NCBI GenBank assembly: GCA_016342755.1
Contig: JAEINS010000035.1
Coordinates: 1-37,464, forward strand
Source: Melioribacteraceae bacterium
GTDB taxonomy: Bacteria > Bacteroidota > Ignavibacteria > Ignavibacteriales > Melioribacteraceae
Direction of reading: 5' to 3'
DNA length: 37,464 nt
How positions within the stretch are numbered: position 1 is the first letter of the stretch; each line of letters begins with the position of its first letter. Positions 26,060-35,096 of the stretch are shown here, one piece after another. The notes under the pieces were generated by a model. It had not been told where the DNA came from, searched no databases, and saw only the letters and a list, made by a program, of their open reading frames with translations. The position numbers and the translations under genes are program-made.

Positions 26060-26918
26060 GTGCAACATACAAAAAAAAACCGAACTAACATTTGAAAGAA
26101 TCGCTAAAAAACATATTTAACTTCCTAATCGAGAACCGAATTTACAATAAGGAATTACAGACAAGATATTATTCTGGAATTGTAAACTCACAGAAAAATA
26201 AAGCGGAAAAAATTGTTTCTCTTTTGTATCATACTGCGAACACTCAAAGTCAACCGAAAATCGACTATCTCGCTGAATTTTATCAAAAAATCCATCAAAA
26301 AACTGACTTACTAAATTCTTTTTCTGGATTTATGTCTGTAATCAATCCGAATGGAACTCAACCTAATAATTACAGTGGACTTTACAACGGAATGCGAGAA
26401 CAAAAAGGTTGGGGAGAAAAGACTTCTGCCCTATTTGTAAAAACCATTTTCCACTTGCACAATAAAGAATATCCGAATGATTTGAGAATTTGGAGCGATT
26501 CACCGACTGATTTAGAAAATAATGACACATTTTATCTTCCCGTTGATGCTGTGATAATTGCGATTTTCAAGAAAATCCACTCAAAAAATTGGAACTTTAA
26601 GAACGTAAACAAAACTATCGGAGAAAATTATGACGGAAAGGATTTTGAAGTTTGGGACGATTTATGGTTTTGGGGATTTATAACACAAATCGGAACTGGA
26701 GACGACAGAAAAATGGAATGGAATTTAAACAAATATTGGACTTTGAGAGAAAGTGACAAAAATCCAACAATGATAAAAGAAATTAAGAACAAAGCGGAAC
26801 AGTTTCTGACTGTTCTAAATAAAAGTACGTTGCACAACAATGTATAAAAATAATAGCCGAAATAGTAGTGAATTCAAGGGTTGTAGCCCGCAATCGCCTA
26901 CTTTGCATATACCAACCG
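26058..26918 (+). mobile_element. Candidate solitary integron-type cassette
   Basis: The unit starts at a GTTGTGC core (G26057/T26058), right where homology between the two recombinase copies stops. It ends at an ACCGTTAGC core (26918/26919). It holds one gene that nearly fills it and an attC-like 3' end. The orientation is opposite to the intI array. Insertion of a cassette next to the recombinase copy is inferred from this junction; no empty site is available in the window for proof. Confidence 0.45.
26092..26847 (+). CDS. Uncharacterised protein, HhH-glycosylase-like motifs
   Basis: A 251-aa soluble protein starting at TTG; no in-frame ATG is available upstream and no clear ribosome site is seen. 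The stretch GWGEKTSALFVKTIFHLHN followed 40 residues later by YLPVDAVIIAIFKKI recalls the helix-hairpin-helix plus Asp arrangement of HhH-GPD DNA glycosylases (G-x-G-x-K-T and V-P-V-D). VWDDLWFWGFITQIG is another strong, conserved-looking motif. Real homology is unproven. It is the only gene between the putative cassette cores. Confidence 0.65.
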   Translation: MKESLKNIFNFLIENRIYNKELQTRYYSGIVNSQKNKAEKIVSLLYHTANTQSQPKIDYLAEFYQKIHQKTDLLNSFSGFMSVINPNGTQPNNYSGLYNGMREQKGWGEKTSALFVKTIFHLHNKEYPNDLRIWSDSPTDLENNDTFYLPVDAVIIAIFKKIHSKNWNFKNVNKTIGENYDGKDFEVWDDLWFWGFITQIGTGDDRKMEWNLNKYWTLRESDKNPTMIKEIKNKAEQFLTVLNKSTLHNNV

Positions 26919-26925
26919 TTAGCTC
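26833..26925 (+). other. attC-like site at the end of the candidate cassette
   Basis: GCACAAC (R''-like) follows the stop region and CCGTTAGC (R'-like) closes it. The arms share AAC, TATA and TAG-x-CG when one is reverse-complemented, an imperfect match. It differs in sequence from the attC sites of the intI array. Confidence 0.4.
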
Positions 26926-26968
26926 AATATTTCTAACGGCTTCGACGAGCCTATAATTAATAATACGT

Positions 26969-27760
26969 TTAAGGCTTTATCGCTTCAATAGTTGCCGAAA
27001 CTACAAAAACTGAAGCTTCCTTATCTTCAAACCAATCTGATATAAAGTTTTTACTCTCTTCTTTAGGAGTGATTTTTATTTTTTCAAAGCCTACATCCGT
27101 AAGCATTTTTTCTATGTTTCCAATTTTTTCGGCTCCAGAAATACAGCCGGAATAAAATCTCATATCCTCTTTATATTTTTGTGGGATATCATCACTTGCC
27201 ACAACATCCGAAATTGCAAGTCTGCCGCCAGATTTTAAAACACGAAAAGATTCGGCAAAAACTTTTTCCTTTTCCGGTGAAAGATTTATTACACAATTTG
27301 ACATTATTACATCAACAGAATTATCATCAACCGGCAGATCTTCAATTAATCCTTTTCTAAATTCAACATTTGTTATGTTAGCTTTTAAAGCATTCGTTTT
27401 AGCTTTATCAAGCATTTCATCTGTCATATCAACGCCAATTACAAAACCAGAATCACCGACAGCTTTTGAAGCTAGAAAGGCATCAAATCCGGCACCGGAG
27501 CCGAGATCTAAAACTGTTTCTCCAACTTTAAGATTTGCTATTGCCTGAGGATTTCCGCATCCTAATCCAAGATTTGAGTTTTCAGGTACGCAGCAAAGTT
27601 CTTCTTCGCTATAACCAAGCTCCGATGATATTTTATCCTTTGCTGATTGTGCCGGGTTGCAGCATGTATTAGAATCTGAACAGCAAGAACTGTTATCTAT
27701 GGCAATTTTTGCGTAACGGTCTTTTACTTCTTCCCTAATTTTTTGATCTGTAATATTCAT
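26969..27760 (-). CDS. arsM: Arsenite S-adenosylmethionine methyltransferase
   Basis: A 263-aa cytoplasmic enzyme that methylates trivalent arsenic using S-adenosylmethionine. It has VLDLGSGAG (83-91, motif I), VIGVDMTDEML and the family Cys residues: CC at 56-57, C68 in LGCGNP, C156 in SNCVINL and C206 in SGCISGA. The last two are the hallmark arsenic-binding pair. The extra N-terminal CC and CC (26-27, 33-34) are common in bacterial forms. AAAGGAAA precedes the ATG. No arsR lies beside it. A decayed sigma-factor gene sits 14 bp upstream in the same direction. Confidence 0.93.
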   Translation of the reverse strand: MNITDQKIREEVKDRYAKIAIDNSSCCSDSNTCCNPAQSAKDKISSELGYSEEELCCVPENSNLGLGCGNPQAIANLKVGETVLDLGSGAGFDAFLASKAVGDSGFVIGVDMTDEMLDKAKTNALKANITNVEFRKGLIEDLPVDDNSVDVIMSNCVINLSPEKEKVFAESFRVLKSGGRLAISDVVASDDIPQKYKEDMRFYSGCISGAEKIGNIEKMLTDVGFEKIKITPKEESKNFISDWFEDKEASVFVVSATIEAIKP

Positions 27761-27774
27761 TGTATTTCCTTTTA

Positions 27775-27994
27775 TTAAAAAATAAGTTCAATCATTATTT
27801 TTTTTGTTCTGTAATAATCAATAACAGTATTATTAGCTATGTTGTAAATCCAGCCGTTTATTTTTTCAGTCGATTCTAATGTCTTTATCTTTTTATATAT
27901 CTTCAACTATGTCTTTATCACTATTTTTTTTTGAAATAAAAAAGTAAAGTTTCTTATGATAATCGCTCCATATATTTTCAAAAATTAGTTCCAT
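27775..27994 (-). pseudogene. Decayed sigma factor gene (SigZ-like)
   Basis: From ATG at 27994 the frame reads MELIFENIWSDYHKKLYFFI and on to DKDIVEDI, then a stop. In another frame KTLESTEKINGWIYNIANNT and VIDYYRTKK follow. Together they give region 2 of an ECF sigma factor, closest in my recollection to SigZ. About 10-15 residues between the two pieces (the usual LQDIFIKIY part) are lost, and all of region 4 is absent. It abuts arsM, which suggests a lost sigma-arsM operon. Confidence 0.75.
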
Positions 27995-28083
27995 CTATCT
28001 TTTCCTTAGATCTTAATATACTTACCAAATACAAAGACGAAATTAAACCTTAAAGGACGCAATAAAAAGAGAATTTATAAAAA

Positions 28084-28115
28084 AACCTTTCTCCAATATT
28101 ATTTGAAGAAAGGTT
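28084..28115 (-). terminator. Intrinsic terminator of the efflux operon
   Basis: AACCTTTCT pairs perfectly with AGAAAGGTT around a 14-base loop. On the minus strand seven T follow. It lies 37 bp after the RND pump stop codon. Confidence 0.85.
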
Positions 28116-28151
28116 AATAAACAACGGGGGGATTTTATATAATTCTTTACT

Positions 28152-31100
28152 TTATAAAACCGGAGCGTTTTTTCTTTTGCCTTTTATATCATCAACTATT
28201 GCACAGAAACATGGAATTACAAACAGGGTTAAAATTGTTGATACTAATAGACCAAATAAAATTACGTTTGCCAGCGGAGACCACATTTTGGAAATACCGC
28301 CAATACCCATTGCCATAGGGAACAATCCGAATATTGTTGTAAGAGAAGTAAGTATAATTGGGCGTAACCTTAATCTGCCGGCATTAATTATACTTCGCCA
28401 ATATCTAAACTGAGAAAGGTTTTCGCCATTTCTCCTATCGTTAATGAACGATATCATTACAATGGCATCGTTAACTACAATTCCGGCAAGTGCCACAAAT
28501 CCGAACATAGAAATAATACTGAATGGATTGCCGGATACTATTAAGCCAAGCATTGCGCCAATTAAAGCAAATGGAATTGTGGTTAAAATAATAATTGGCT
28601 GTAAATAGGAATTAAACTGGGTACCAAGTATTATAAAGATTAATATTAAGCTTAGAATAAAAAGAGCTGTAATATCCTGAAACATATTCATGAATTCTTC
28701 AAACTGTCCGCCAATTTTAAAAGTAACTCCCGGATGTTCTTTTTCCAGTTCAACAAACATTTCTTCCAGTGCCAGGTTAATTTTATCGAGCGATGTAACA
28801 TCTTCATTAATATCACCCGTAACTAATATTGTTCTTTTCTGATCCCAGCGTTTAATTTCGGTTGGGCCCGGAGTAATTTCGAACTCAACTATATCTCTTA
28901 GCGAAACCGTACTTCCAGACATACTTGTCAATTTAAGATTCAGAACATCATCAACCGAAGATCTGTTTTCCAAATTATATTTTACTATCAGATCAATTTC
29001 TTCATCCCCATCTCTAAATTCAGTAGCCTCAACTCCATCAAACGCGTATCTCACATTCATGGCAACATACTGCGTATTAAAGCCGTACATTGAAGCTTTG
29101 TCCTCTTCAACAAGAATTCTTATTTCCTGCTTTCCGGGAGGAAAATCATCTGCTATATCTAAAGCTCCGGCCATAAGTTTTAATGAATCCTGTAATGCGA
29201 GAGAAGCTTTTTTAATGTCTTCCAGATATTTACCCTGCACTTTAACTGAAATTGGCGCTCCGGTTGGCGGTCCGCCGGCAAGTTTTTCATAAGCAACCGA
29301 GATTGGCCCGCTTATAGTTTGTGTTTTTCCTCTTAGTTCTTCTATCAGTTCATTAACAGTAATTTCCCGTTCTTCTGAAGGATGACACTGAACAATTATC
29401 TGGGCAACATTTTTCTTTTCTAACCATTCATTGTTCGACTGTAACAGACCAATGTTTGTGATAACATCTTTTAATCCTTCTTTAGATAAAGTCATTGCCG
29501 CGGATTCAAACTTTTGTGTAATTCTGTTATTCTCTTCAAGACTGGTTCCTTCGGGATATTTTAACAGCACCGAAAACTGATCGAATTCTTCCTCGCCAAA
29601 CATTTCAACACCAATAACAGGTATAAGGGAAAGAGAAGCAAAAAGTAAGATCACCAGACCCGTTGTTAAAGCATATCTTTTTCTAATTACCTTAACTAAT
29701 AGAATTTCATATTTTCTTCTCAAAACTTTAAAGAATTTCTTTTCACCTTTTAAGTGTGATTTAGATTTTGTAGTCCAGTCGGCATAATGAGAAGGAAGCA
29801 AAAAAAAGGCTTCGAACATTGAGGCTAATAATGCTAACGAGAAAACCAAAGGTATAATGCGCATAAACTTACCCATAATTCCCGGAAGCAGCATTAAAGG
29901 TAAAAACGCGGCTATGTTAGTTCCAATGGATGAAATAATGGGTTTAACAACTTCGTGGGTTCCCATTATTGCCGCGTCATGAGAGTTATAGCCCATTAAT
30001 CTGTAGCGATGACAGTTTTCTATAACTATAATGGCATCATCCACAATAATACCCAGCACCATTACAAGTGCAAATAATGTACTGCCGTTTAAACTGTATC
30101 CCCAGAAATCCATTAATATAAAGGTTATAAAAAACGAGATTGGAATTCCTAACGATGCCAGCAGCGCGTTGCTTTTTCCTAAAAAGAAATAAAGCACAAG
30201 TGCAATTAGAATCATACCGGAAACGGCATTGTTTCTTAAAACGTTAATTACTCTAAGTATATAAACGGAGTTGTCATTCGAAAAGCTAAACTCAACACCA
30301 TCCTGAACTGTACCTTTATATTTTTCAACAAGTGTTTTCACTTCTTCAATTACATCAATTGAATTTGCTTCTGCCTGTTTGGAAACTGAAAAAGTAATAG
30401 ATTCATATCCGTTAAGTCTCGATAAAATATTTAGTTCTTCACGTCTGTCTTTAACTTGCGCAACATCTTTAACTTTTATAAACGAGCCGCTGTTATTTCT
30501 AAGTGAACGGATTATTGTGTTTTCAACTTCTTCAACCGAGTTGTATTCGCCTACCGAACGAATCAAATATTCCGATTTCCCAAATGTTATATTTCCACCC
30601 GGAACATTTAAGTTGCGCGCTTTAACCGCCATTAATATTTCCTCGAAAGTTACGCCTAGCGAGTTTATTTTCTCAGGATCAACTTCTACCCAAATTTCTC
30701 TTTCAGCAAATCCCGATAACTGCACTTTCGCAATTCCTTTCATATCAAGAAGATCTTCTTCAATCTCTTTTGCAATCTTCTGCGCGTTATCTTCCGGAAT
30801 GTCATAAGCCATATTAACAGTTATAATCGGCATAAAATCGTTGCTGTCAAAAGCGTCAACTATCGGATCTTCTGCTTCATCAGGGAAAACAACTTTGTCT
30901 ATCTCAGCTTTAAGATCTACATACCTTTCTCTAAACTCGGTATCTGACATATCCTCAAATTTGACGAGGATCATTCCAAAACCCTCTCCGGCAGTCGATT
31001 GCATTTCAGAAATTTTATCAATGTCCTGTATTTCACTTTCAATCGGATCAACTATTAAGTTCTCTGCTTCCGTTGGTGAAGCTCCGGGATATGGAACTGT

Positions 31101-31241
31101 AACAAAAACCCAGTTGAATGATATTGGCGGATTAAGTTCGGTTGGCATATTATTAAGCGATATAAATCCAAACACGAATAATCCTATCATCAACAAATTT
31201 ACCAGAACAGAGTTTCTAACTGAAAATTTTGCAACATGCAT
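28152..31241 (-). CDS. RND-family efflux pump, inner-membrane transporter
   Basis: A 1029-aa AcrB/MMPL-type proton antiporter. It has the first membrane helix at about 10-30, porter domains with YPGASPTEAE and PIESEIQDI, helices at about 335-480 with the proton-relay pair in VLGIIVDDAIIVIEN, and a second half of the same plan with TFKIGGQFEEF and GIVVNDAIVMI. Length and two-fold layout are normal. It is the third gene of an operon with an outer-membrane factor and a periplasmic adaptor. Lack of metal-coordinating clusters argues against the CusA type, so organic substrates are likelier. AAGGA supports the start. Confidence 0.93.
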   Translation of the reverse strand: MHVAKFSVRNSVLVNLLMIGLFVFGFISLNNMPTELNPPISFNWVFVTVPYPGASPTEAENLIVDPIESEIQDIDKISEMQSTAGEGFGMILVKFEDMSDTEFRERYVDLKAEIDKVVFPDEAEDPIVDAFDSNDFMPIITVNMAYDIPEDNAQKIAKEIEEDLLDMKGIAKVQLSGFAEREIWVEVDPEKINSLGVTFEEILMAVKARNLNVPGGNITFGKSEYLIRSVGEYNSVEEVENTIIRSLRNNSGSFIKVKDVAQVKDRREELNILSRLNGYESITFSVSKQAEANSIDVIEEVKTLVEKYKGTVQDGVEFSFSNDNSVYILRVINVLRNNAVSGMILIALVLYFFLGKSNALLASLGIPISFFITFILMDFWGYSLNGSTLFALVMVLGIIVDDAIIVIENCHRYRLMGYNSHDAAIMGTHEVVKPIISSIGTNIAAFLPLMLLPGIMGKFMRIIPLVFSLALLASMFEAFFLLPSHYADWTTKSKSHLKGEKKFFKVLRRKYEILLVKVIRKRYALTTGLVILLFASLSLIPVIGVEMFGEEEFDQFSVLLKYPEGTSLEENNRITQKFESAAMTLSKEGLKDVITNIGLLQSNNEWLEKKNVAQIIVQCHPSEEREITVNELIEELRGKTQTISGPISVAYEKLAGGPPTGAPISVKVQGKYLEDIKKASLALQDSLKLMAGALDIADDFPPGKQEIRILVEEDKASMYGFNTQYVAMNVRYAFDGVEATEFRDGDEEIDLIVKYNLENRSSVDDVLNLKLTSMSGSTVSLRDIVEFEITPGPTEIKRWDQKRTILVTGDINEDVTSLDKINLALEEMFVELEKEHPGVTFKIGGQFEEFMNMFQDITALFILSLILIFIILGTQFNSYLQPIIILTTIPFALIGAMLGLIVSGNPFSIISMFGFVALAGIVVNDAIVMISFINDRRNGENLSQFRYWRSIINAGRLRLRPIILTSLTTIFGLFPMAMGIGGISKMWSPLANVILFGLLVSTILTLFVIPCFCAIVDDIKGKRKNAPVL

Positions 31242-31323
31242 TTTTATTTCCTTGTCTAATTTTTTACTTAAAAAGATTTATCAATCTGCAAACGGATATT
31301 CTTAACAACAGTTTTTATTATTC

Positions 31324-32451
31324 CTAATTCACAACTTCAACAAATACTTTTGTTTTGGTACCAAGATTTTTCATCCCGACAGTTACAATAGTATCACCAA
31401 CTTCAATATTATTTTCTATTAAAACATTTGAACCAATAATTTCTTTAATCTTTATTTTCGTTAATAACGCAATACCGTTTTCAACCTTATATATGTAGTC
31501 TTCGTTGTTTTTAGGAACCAGCGCATATTCTGGAACTGACAAAACATCTGTCGCCGTTTCTAAAAGCAATTCCAGTTTTGCGGTCATACCGGCTTTAATA
31601 CTAAGCCCCGGATCATTAGAAACATGAATTTCTATATTGAACGCGCCTGTAGTTTCATCTGCCTGAGGAGAAATAAACTTTACTACGCCGTTATAACTTT
31701 TATTGTTTAATGCCGAAATTATAACTTCGGCTTTATTTCCTAACTCAACACGACTTATTACATCCTGAGGAACGCCAACATTAATTTTGATAGTTTTTAA
31801 ATCCACAACTCTGTACACATTCATTCCAGGAGATACCATTGTTCCAAGCTCAATATTTTTTCTAGATATTAAACCGTTTATCGGAGCCGTAATTCTCGTA
31901 TCATAAAAACTTTTTTCCAATGCACTTAAAGATGCCTCGGCAGAAAGTTTATTTGCTTCAGCAGTTTTTACGTTCAGTACAGAGTTTTCATAAGCCAGCT
32001 TTGAAATATCGCCGTTTTCAAAAAGCTCTTTATCACTTTCCAAATTTAACTTCGCGATCATCAAATTATTTTCTGCTGACAAGAGCTGGGATTTAGCCTG
32101 TAAAAACTGGCTCTTTGGAACACGATCATCAACTATAGCTAAAGTATCTTTAGTTGAAACATATTCGCCAAGTTTTTTATTTAGAACCTTCACTTTTCCC
32201 GAAGCTTCCGATATTAGATCAACCGAATTTAACGGCTGTGTAATTCCGCTTAACGGAAGTCTCTGTTCAACTGTTTTTATACTTGCAATAATTGCTTCAA
32301 CCGGAACAGCTTTTGTATCGTTCGCAACGGTCGGGGTTCCGTGTTTGTTTTCACCTTTATCTGTTCCCGGGTTTTCAGTGTTTCCACAAGAACTAATTAA
32401 GAACAACAGCAAAATGCTTATAATTGTTTTTCTTAAACTTTTGTAATTCAT
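31324..32451 (-). CDS. RND efflux periplasmic adaptor (membrane fusion protein), lipoprotein
   Basis: 375 aa from the Met at 32451, chosen because GGAGAAG lies just upstream; the longer frame from 32463 would place that site inside the gene. The lipoprotein signal ends LLFLISSCG. It has a biotinyl-lipoyl half motif, SEASGKVKVLNKKLGEYVST, an alpha-helical hairpin (about 95-170), the second lipoyl half (ITAPINGLISRKNIELGTMV), a beta-barrel domain (about 210-290) and the membrane-proximal domain. It links the inner-membrane pump to the TolC-like channel. It follows that gene by about 25 bp. Confidence 0.92.
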   Translation of the reverse strand: MNYKSLRKTIISILLLFLISSCGNTENPGTDKGENKHGTPTVANDTKAVPVEAIIASIKTVEQRLPLSGITQPLNSVDLISEASGKVKVLNKKLGEYVSTKDTLAIVDDRVPKSQFLQAKSQLLSAENNLMIAKLNLESDKELFENGDISKLAYENSVLNVKTAEANKLSAEASLSALEKSFYDTRITAPINGLISRKNIELGTMVSPGMNVYRVVDLKTIKINVGVPQDVISRVELGNKAEVIISALNNKSYNGVVKFISPQADETTGAFNIEIHVSNDPGLSIKAGMTAKLELLLETATDVLSVPEYALVPKNNEDYIYKVENGIALLTKIKIKEIIGSNVLIENNIEVGDTIVTVGMKNLGTKTKVFVEVVN

Positions 32452-32475
32452 CTTCTTCTCCATTTAACAGAGTAA

Positions 32476-33870
32476 TTATTTATCACTTAATTCATCTAAT
32501 TTTTTTCCAAGCAGATAATAAAGTTCAATCATTCCGGATATGAAATCATAGTTGTTATTTATTGCCTGCAGTTTCGAATTTTGCATATTCAGCTTTGCGT
32601 CTATAAAATCTATATTAGAAATTAATCCTTTCTCTTTCTGCGATTCTACCGTTCTATAATTGGCTTCACTAAACTGCACACTAGCCCGGGATAGTGATAT
32701 CTGGGTTTTTAGATTAATAATATTATTAACAGTACTTGTTAATAAAAACCTTGTTTCCTGCAGTTGACTTATAAACTCTTCCTGTCCTTTTTTATAAGTA
32801 TAATAATTGGATTTAAGAGCTGTATAATTTTGAAAGCTAGTAAAAATGGGCATTCTCAGATTTATTGATAATGTTTTGGGTGAATAATCATCCAGTTCCA
32901 GTGTGTTATTTTCCCGCCAGCCATAAGAATAGCTAAGCGAAACATTAGGCATATATGATGAATATGAGTTTTTGTATAACAATCTGTTTATTTCATCGTT
33001 AGATTTAGCCGCTTTTAACATTGCGTTAGTTTCAACCAAGGCATCGTCATTTATATTTATCATTTCCAGAAGGTCATCATCATTAAGAGCCTCTATAAGC
33101 TTCTTTTCATCCTTTAACCATTTAGGTATTTCCGAAGAAACTTCAATTTTACTGTTCATATTAAGATCAAGAAGTTTATTCAGATTTGTAATACCCGCTC
33201 TCAAAACATTTTCAGAATTTACAACAACACTTTTCTGCTGCTGATATTCCACTTTCCATCTTAAAGATTCAGTTTTAGAATATCTATCGGCTTTAAATAA
33301 CCTTTCTGCTTTTTCATAATTAAGTTTTGATAATTCTAAATATTCTTTTTGAAGCGATAAAACTTCTTTGCTTTTAAGAACATTCAAATAACCGCTTATC
33401 ACCTGAAATATTATATTTCTTTTGGTTGAATTATTCATGCTCTCCGCCGCTGCTTCACCTTCATTTGCAATCATTAATCCGTTTAATAAAACCCCGTTAA
33501 ACAAAGGCATATCTAAATCAATTGAAGAAGAATAAGAATCCTGAAAAACAGTTTGCGGCATTTGGTTAGCCAGTTCGGGCGGAAGATATCTTCTAAAATC
33601 ACGTTCAGCAAAGGTTTGTTCGTCTATTCTATTATATCTTGAATTGAACGAAATTACAGGGAAAAGTTGTGCCCAGGCCTGTTTAATATCCCACGAAGCT
33701 TTTTTTTGCCCAAATTCACTGGCTTTAATTTCATGATTTTTATTCAAAGCTCTATATATTGCGTCCTGCATTGTTAAATAGGTTTTTACTTCCTGAGCTT
33801 TGCTTTCACCAACAGCAAAAAGAAATAGAACCGCAAGTAACAAAGAGTTCAATATTTTGCAAACACTCAT
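32476..33870 (-). CDS. TolC-like outer-membrane efflux protein
   Basis: A 464-aa outer-membrane factor. The signal peptide (1-25) ends SKAQ. Two OEP repeats follow (about 30-240 and 260-455), each starting with a long helix (DAIYRALNKNHEIKASEFGQ; later NDDALVETNAMLKAAKSN) and beta segments such as PVISFNSRYNRI and PNVSLSYSYGW. GGAGA seven bases upstream supports the start. It is the first gene of the three-gene efflux operon, so the promoter lies in the 317 bp to its right. Confidence 0.92.
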   Translation of the reverse strand: MSVCKILNSLLLAVLFLFAVGESKAQEVKTYLTMQDAIYRALNKNHEIKASEFGQKKASWDIKQAWAQLFPVISFNSRYNRIDEQTFAERDFRRYLPPELANQMPQTVFQDSYSSSIDLDMPLFNGVLLNGLMIANEGEAAAESMNNSTKRNIIFQVISGYLNVLKSKEVLSLQKEYLELSKLNYEKAERLFKADRYSKTESLRWKVEYQQQKSVVVNSENVLRAGITNLNKLLDLNMNSKIEVSSEIPKWLKDEKKLIEALNDDDLLEMININDDALVETNAMLKAAKSNDEINRLLYKNSYSSYMPNVSLSYSYGWRENNTLELDDYSPKTLSINLRMPIFTSFQNYTALKSNYYTYKKGQEEFISQLQETRFLLTSTVNNIINLKTQISLSRASVQFSEANYRTVESQKEKGLISNIDFIDAKLNMQNSKLQAINNNYDFISGMIELYYLLGKKLDELSDK

Positions 33871-34187
33871 TAATTGTCTCCTGTATTTTGATTTTACTTT
33901 ACAAACAGCTTTGCTTTAGTACCATAAAAGATATTAACAAATAATATTTTTTCTCTATTAATATCGGTAGAACATTTATGTTTATAGGTGATTAGAATAG
34001 TTTTGTCGGTAAAACCCCGACTGTATAATATATTATTTGTAAATTCTAAACTATAGAGCAAATATAATTTTCAATTTATTTTAATACTTAGCAATAACTA
34101 TTATTGCCTGTATATGAGGATGCCTGCGAATTTTTTTTATATCTTGTAAATTAAAAAAGAATTTAACCGGATAATGTTATTATTTTG
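33871..34187. promoter_or_regulatory. Gene-free region upstream of the efflux operon
   Basis: This 317-bp, very AT-rich stretch lies between the tolC-like gene start and the end of the acetyltransferase gene. The efflux operon promoter must be here. I see no regulator gene, clear operator or strong terminator in it. Confidence 0.4.
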
Positions 34188-34646
34188 TTATTTAATCTCC
34201 TCGTACATTTTGTAATAACATAATTTCATTCCTAATGATTCATAAGTTTTTTGAGCTGTAACATTTTCATTTTCTACGTATAATCTAAATCCGCAAATGT
34301 TCTCTTTGGAATCAGCCAGCTCTTTAACATAGTTGTAAAGTGATTTATAAATACCCTGCCGACGATAATTTTTATCAACATAAACACTTTGAATCCACCA
34401 GAAAAGTCCGTTGCGCCAGTCACTCCACTCAGTTGTAATCATTAAACAGCCAACAACTTTATCATCTTTTTCAGCCACCAGATAAAATCCGTATTGCGGA
34501 TTATTCAGCAGACTTTTTACACCCGCCGAAAGAACATCGTTATCCAGTTGCTTTTCTTCTGTTTCTAACGCCATCGCCTTATTAAATTCTTTTATTGTAT
34601 CAGCATCTTCAAGTCCGGCAATTCTTATCTTTAATTGTTCATTCAT
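34188..34646 (-). CDS. GNAT-family N-acetyltransferase
   Basis: A 152-aa cytoplasmic enzyme that transfers acetyl from acetyl-CoA. It has the GNAT fold: an N-terminal IRIAGLEDADTIKEFNKAMA, strand 4 VVGCLMITTEW, motif A IQSVYVDKNYRRQGIYKSLY with the RRQGIY pyrophosphate loop, and motif B ENENVTAQKTYESLGM. The substrate is not known. It lies 11 bp after sufE in the same direction, with which it is probably co-transcribed. Confidence 0.9.
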   Translation of the reverse strand: MNEQLKIRIAGLEDADTIKEFNKAMALETEEKQLDNDVLSAGVKSLLNNPQYGFYLVAEKDDKVVGCLMITTEWSDWRNGLFWWIQSVYVDKNYRRQGIYKSLYNYVKELADSKENICGFRLYVENENVTAQKTYESLGMKLCYYKMYEEIK

Positions 34647-34657
34647 AATTAATCCGT

Positions 34658-35086
34658 TTACATTTTAGATGATAAAGCTTTAAACGCAACCGCATACATC
34701 TGTATTTGTTTTAACATTGCTCCAAGTCCGTTTTTACGCGTAGGAGAAAGGTGATTATCAATACCAATCTTTGTAATAAAGTCTGGCGGGCTGCTCAAAA
34801 TCTCTGACGGCTCATGACCTGAATAGACTTTTAATACAAGCGCGATTAAACCTTTTACAATCATTGCATCACTATCAGCCTTAATTAAAATCTTTCCGTC
34901 CTTAAGTTCAGCATTAGTCCACACTTGCGACTGGCAGCCATCTAATTTATTTTTATCCGTTTTTAGTTCTTCTGGAAATTCCGGAAGTTCTCTTCCCATC
35001 TTAATTATTTTGGTATATTTTTCATCCCAGTCATCTATACCTTCAAATTCTTTTATTATTTCTGCCTGTATCTCTGCTATACTCAT
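34658..35086 (-). CDS. sufE: SufE-type cysteine desulfuration protein
   Basis: 142 aa from the Met at 35086, preceded by AAGGA at six bases; the longer frame to 35122 would overlap the preceding gene. The family pattern is complete: AEIIKEFEGIDDWDEKYTKII, ELPEFPEE, and the sulfur-accepting Cys in KLDGCQSQVW. SDAMIVKGLIALVLKVYSG and LSPTRKNGLGAM follow. It accepts persulfide sulfur from SufS for Fe-S cluster assembly. No sufS, sufB, sufC or sufD is in the window. It follows the DUF3078 gene by about 10 bp. Confidence 0.93.
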   Translation of the reverse strand: MSIAEIQAEIIKEFEGIDDWDEKYTKIIKMGRELPEFPEELKTDKNKLDGCQSQVWTNAELKDGKILIKADSDAMIVKGLIALVLKVYSGHEPSEILSSPPDFITKIGIDNHLSPTRKNGLGAMLKQIQMYAVAFKALSSKM

Positions 35087-35096
35087 TTTTATCCTT

